From Pseudomonas migulae (lineage in GTDB: Bacteria; Pseudomonadota; Gammaproteobacteria; Pseudomonadales; Pseudomonadaceae): a stretch of DNA of 64,000 nucleotides. Positions 62,351 through 64,000 of this stretch are shown here, in pieces. Each line of letters opens with the position of its first letter. Within the stretch, counting starts at the first letter, position 1. The stretch lies in contig NZ_JALJWR010000001.1 in NCBI RefSeq assembly GCF_024169315.1, positions 4,080,501-4,144,500 of the forward strand. The letters are read 5' to 3'. The notes under the pieces are model-generated. The model was given only the letters and a program-made list of their open reading frames with translations, did no database searches and was not told the origin of the DNA. The position numbers and the translations under genes were made by a program.

Positions 62351-63328
62351 TCAGTTGGTGATGAACTTGGCGCTGACGTACGGCGCGTAGTCCGGCAGCA
62401 CGGCCTCGACCTTGCCTTGCTCCTTGAGGAACACGGCGGTGTCGGTGATGGCTTTGGTGGTCGGCGCGCCGAGGGTAATCACCTGATCAGCTGCCAGCGG
62501 GAAGACGTTGCCTTGCAACAACAGCGGAATGTCGCTGGCCTTGGCACCGGACAGCTTCACCAGTTTGTCGACGTTGGATTGATTGGCGAGCCAGGCTTTC
62601 GGGTCCTTGCGGTAATCGGCGTAGGCGTCGAGGGTGACTTTGGCGAACGCGGTGACGATTTCCGGGTGTTTCTCGGCGAAGTCTTTGCGCACGATCCACG
62701 CATCAAAGGTCGGCGCGCCGAACTTGGCCAGTTCGCCGGAGGTGATCAGCACCTTGCCGTTTTCCTTGGCCACGCCGAGTGCCGGATCCCAAACGTAAGT
62801 GGCGTCGATGTCACCGCGTTTCCACGCAGCGATGATCGCCGGCGGGGCGAGGTTGAGGACGGTGACTTTCGATGGGTCGATGTTCCAGTGCTTCAGTGCG
62901 GCGAGCAGGCTGTAGTGACCGGTGGAAACGAACGGCACGGCGATTTTCTTGCCGATCAGGTCTTGTGGGGTCTTGATGCCGGAACCGTCGCGGGCGACCA
63001 GTGCTTCAGCGGCGCCGATCTGCGTGGCAATGAGGAAGGTTTCTACCGGGACTTTACGGGTGATTGCAGCCGTCAGGGGGCTGGAACCGAGGTAACCGAT
63101 CTGCACGTCGCCGGACGCGATGGCAGCGATGATGTCGGCACCGTTGTCGAATTTGCGCCAGTCGATCTTGGCGTTGGTGGCTTTTTCGTACGCGCCGTCG
63201 GCCTGGGCGACTTTTGCCGGGTCCACGGTGGTCTGGTAGGCAACGGTCACGTCAGCCGCCTGGGCAAAGAAACTCGCTGCCGCCAAAGACGCGGCCGCCA
63301 GGAGGCGAAGAGGGAAATGCAGTTTCAT
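62351..63328 (-). CDS. tauA: Periplasmic taurine-binding protein
   Basis: A 325-residue binding protein of the SsuA/TauA family with a signal peptide ending AQA near residue 24. Family segments are [40 protein letters not shown] and [16 protein letters not shown]. It heads the tauABCD operon; its promoter region is AT-rich. Confidence 0.95.
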   Translation of the reverse strand: MKLHFPLRLLAAASLAAASFFAQAADVTVAYQTTVDPAKVAQADGAYEKATNAKIDWRKFDNGADIIAAIASGDVQIGYLGSSPLTAAITRKVPVETFLIATQIGAAEALVARDGSGIKTPQDLIGKKIAVPFVSTGHYSLLAALKHWNIDPSKVTVLNLAPPAIIAAWKRGDIDATYVWDPALGVAKENGKVLITSGELAKFGAPTFDAWIVRKDFAEKHPEIVTAFAKVTLDAYADYRKDPKAWLANQSNVDKLVKLSGAKASDIPLLLQGNVFPLAADQVITLGAPTTKAITDTAVFLKEQGKVEAVLPDYAPYVSAKFITN

Positions 63329-63459
63329 TGAAAAGCTCCTTGTCAGGCGGACCGAGGGTCGGCGTGAAAAGGAGACTAAATGATATAAGAATCCGAAAAT
63401 AAATAACTTTTTCGAATGAGCTTATGAGCGGAAAATTCTAAGCAGGACCGCGGCGCGGC

Positions 63460-63550
63460 CTTCGCGGGCAAGCCTCGCTCCTACGGTTTTGTGTCGGTCA
63501 CACAATTGTGACTGACCCCGAACCTGTAGGAGCGAGGCTTGCCCGCGAAA
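63460..63550. repeat. REPIN
   Basis: CTTCGCGGGCAAGCCTCGCT and inverted partner between tauA and the gshA end. Confidence 0.9.
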
Positions 63551-63572
63551 AGGTCCGAAGGACCTTCAGAGG

Positions 63573-64000
63573 TTAGTTGCTGATCGCCAGAATGCTCGCC
63601 TGATACGACCCGACAAACACATCGAAATCGCCGACTTCGTTCTGTTCCAGCTCGACCTGTTCGGCCAGTGACGAACGCGCCCGGTCTTCAAATTTCGCCT
63701 GGTCTTCGCTTGAAAGCGGCTCGCTACGGAAATACTCCGCGTGGGCCTGGCTCTGACGCAGGGAGAACTGGCTGAAGCTTTCCTTGTGCTCGGCCATCGC
63801 CGCCAGCACCTGGGCCGATGGCGTCAGGGACGGGTCTTTGACCTTGGCCAGTTGCGCGTTCAGCGCCTTGCTGTGCGCATCGCCGCCATGGCTCTGATCG
63901 AGCAACGCCGCGAGAGGTGCAATCTTCTCCAGCAACTCGCCAGCCCACTCTTTCAAGTCAACCGGTTGACCGTCGCGCTGCAGTTGCAGGCCAGGGCGGC
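63573..64000 (-). CDS. gshA: Glutamate-cysteine ligase, C-terminal part
   Basis: The frame is open to the window edge; only the last 140 or so residues are seen. [20 protein letters not shown] and [20 protein letters not shown] match the C-terminal helices of GshA, which makes gamma-glutamylcysteine in glutathione synthesis. The gene order after tauABCD agrees with memory of related Pseudomonas. The catalytic part lies outside. Confidence 0.75.
   Translation of the reverse strand, partial: RPGLQLQRDGQPVDLKEWAGELLEKIAPLAALLDQSHGGDAHSKALNAQLAKVKDPSLTPSAQVLAAMAEHKESFSQFSLRQSQAHAEYFRSEPLSSEDQAKFEDRARSSLAEQVELEQNEVGDFDVFVGSYQASILAISN

Noticed and set aside
10371..63550. Many similar palindromes that might suggest a CRISPR array
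   Set aside because: They are scattered single REP pairs between genes, with no regular spacing and no cas genes.

Overview
The window is a piece of a Pseudomonas chromosome, most likely from the P. fluorescens group. This rests on the high-GC codon use, the many REP/REPIN palindromes between genes, and gene order that matches Pseudomonas from memory (desA, a PAS-GGDEF-EAL gene, oscA, sbp, cysTWA; and metNIQ, dszA/sfnB genes, tcy genes, dcyD, betT, tauABCD, gshA). No database search was run. Product names come from motifs, length and context.

Layout. 1-5766: the end of a P4-type integrative element. A tyrosine integrase lies next to a tRNA-Arg(CCG). Further in are an AlpA-like regulator, a second small helix-turn-helix protein, several overlapping small genes and a primase/DUF927 protein cut by the window edge; three tandem 9-bp iterons lie between the integrase and the regulators. 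6116-9019: gabD-gabT. 9143-15000: a response regulator with an HDOD domain, a diguanylate cyclase, a membrane desaturase (desA) and a dual GGDEF/EAL protein. 15296-19330: oscA-sbp-cysTWA, sulfate import. 19413-24553: a Mpo1-like membrane protein, a Crp-family regulator, a receiver-only response regulator, an AraC regulator divergent from a second desaturase, and a small serine hydrolase. 24613-30131: an enhancer-binding protein without a DNA-binding domain, an orphan metQ and a four-gene polar amino acid ABC operon. 30266-37746: an AAA ATPase, a TriABC-like RND pump with two adaptors, and a methyltransferase. 38004-40880: a TccC-like Rhs protein with an unrecognised C-terminal domain.

40926-53721 is a sulfur block: metQ-metN-metI, a DszA-like flavin monooxygenase behind two SfnB-family genes, a two-domain protein of unknown role, the tcyJLN cystine importer, D-cysteine desulfhydrase and serine acetyltransferase. 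54223-59648 holds betT, a small membrane protein, a divergent SDR/LysR pair and an aldo/keto reductase. 59812-63328 is tauABCD for taurine. The right edge holds the end of gshA.

Taken together, a large part of the window serves sulfur supply: import of sulfate, methionine, cystine and taurine; oxidative release of sulfur from organic compounds; and cysteine and glutathione synthesis. Several of these units have AT-rich upstream regions with repeats, which suggests shared control by sulfur status (CysB-type). The least explained items are the Rhs protein's C-terminal domain, the truncated enhancer-binding protein with a hairpin over its ribosome binding site, the island's iterons and frameshifted small gene, and a few perfect palindromes in promoters.
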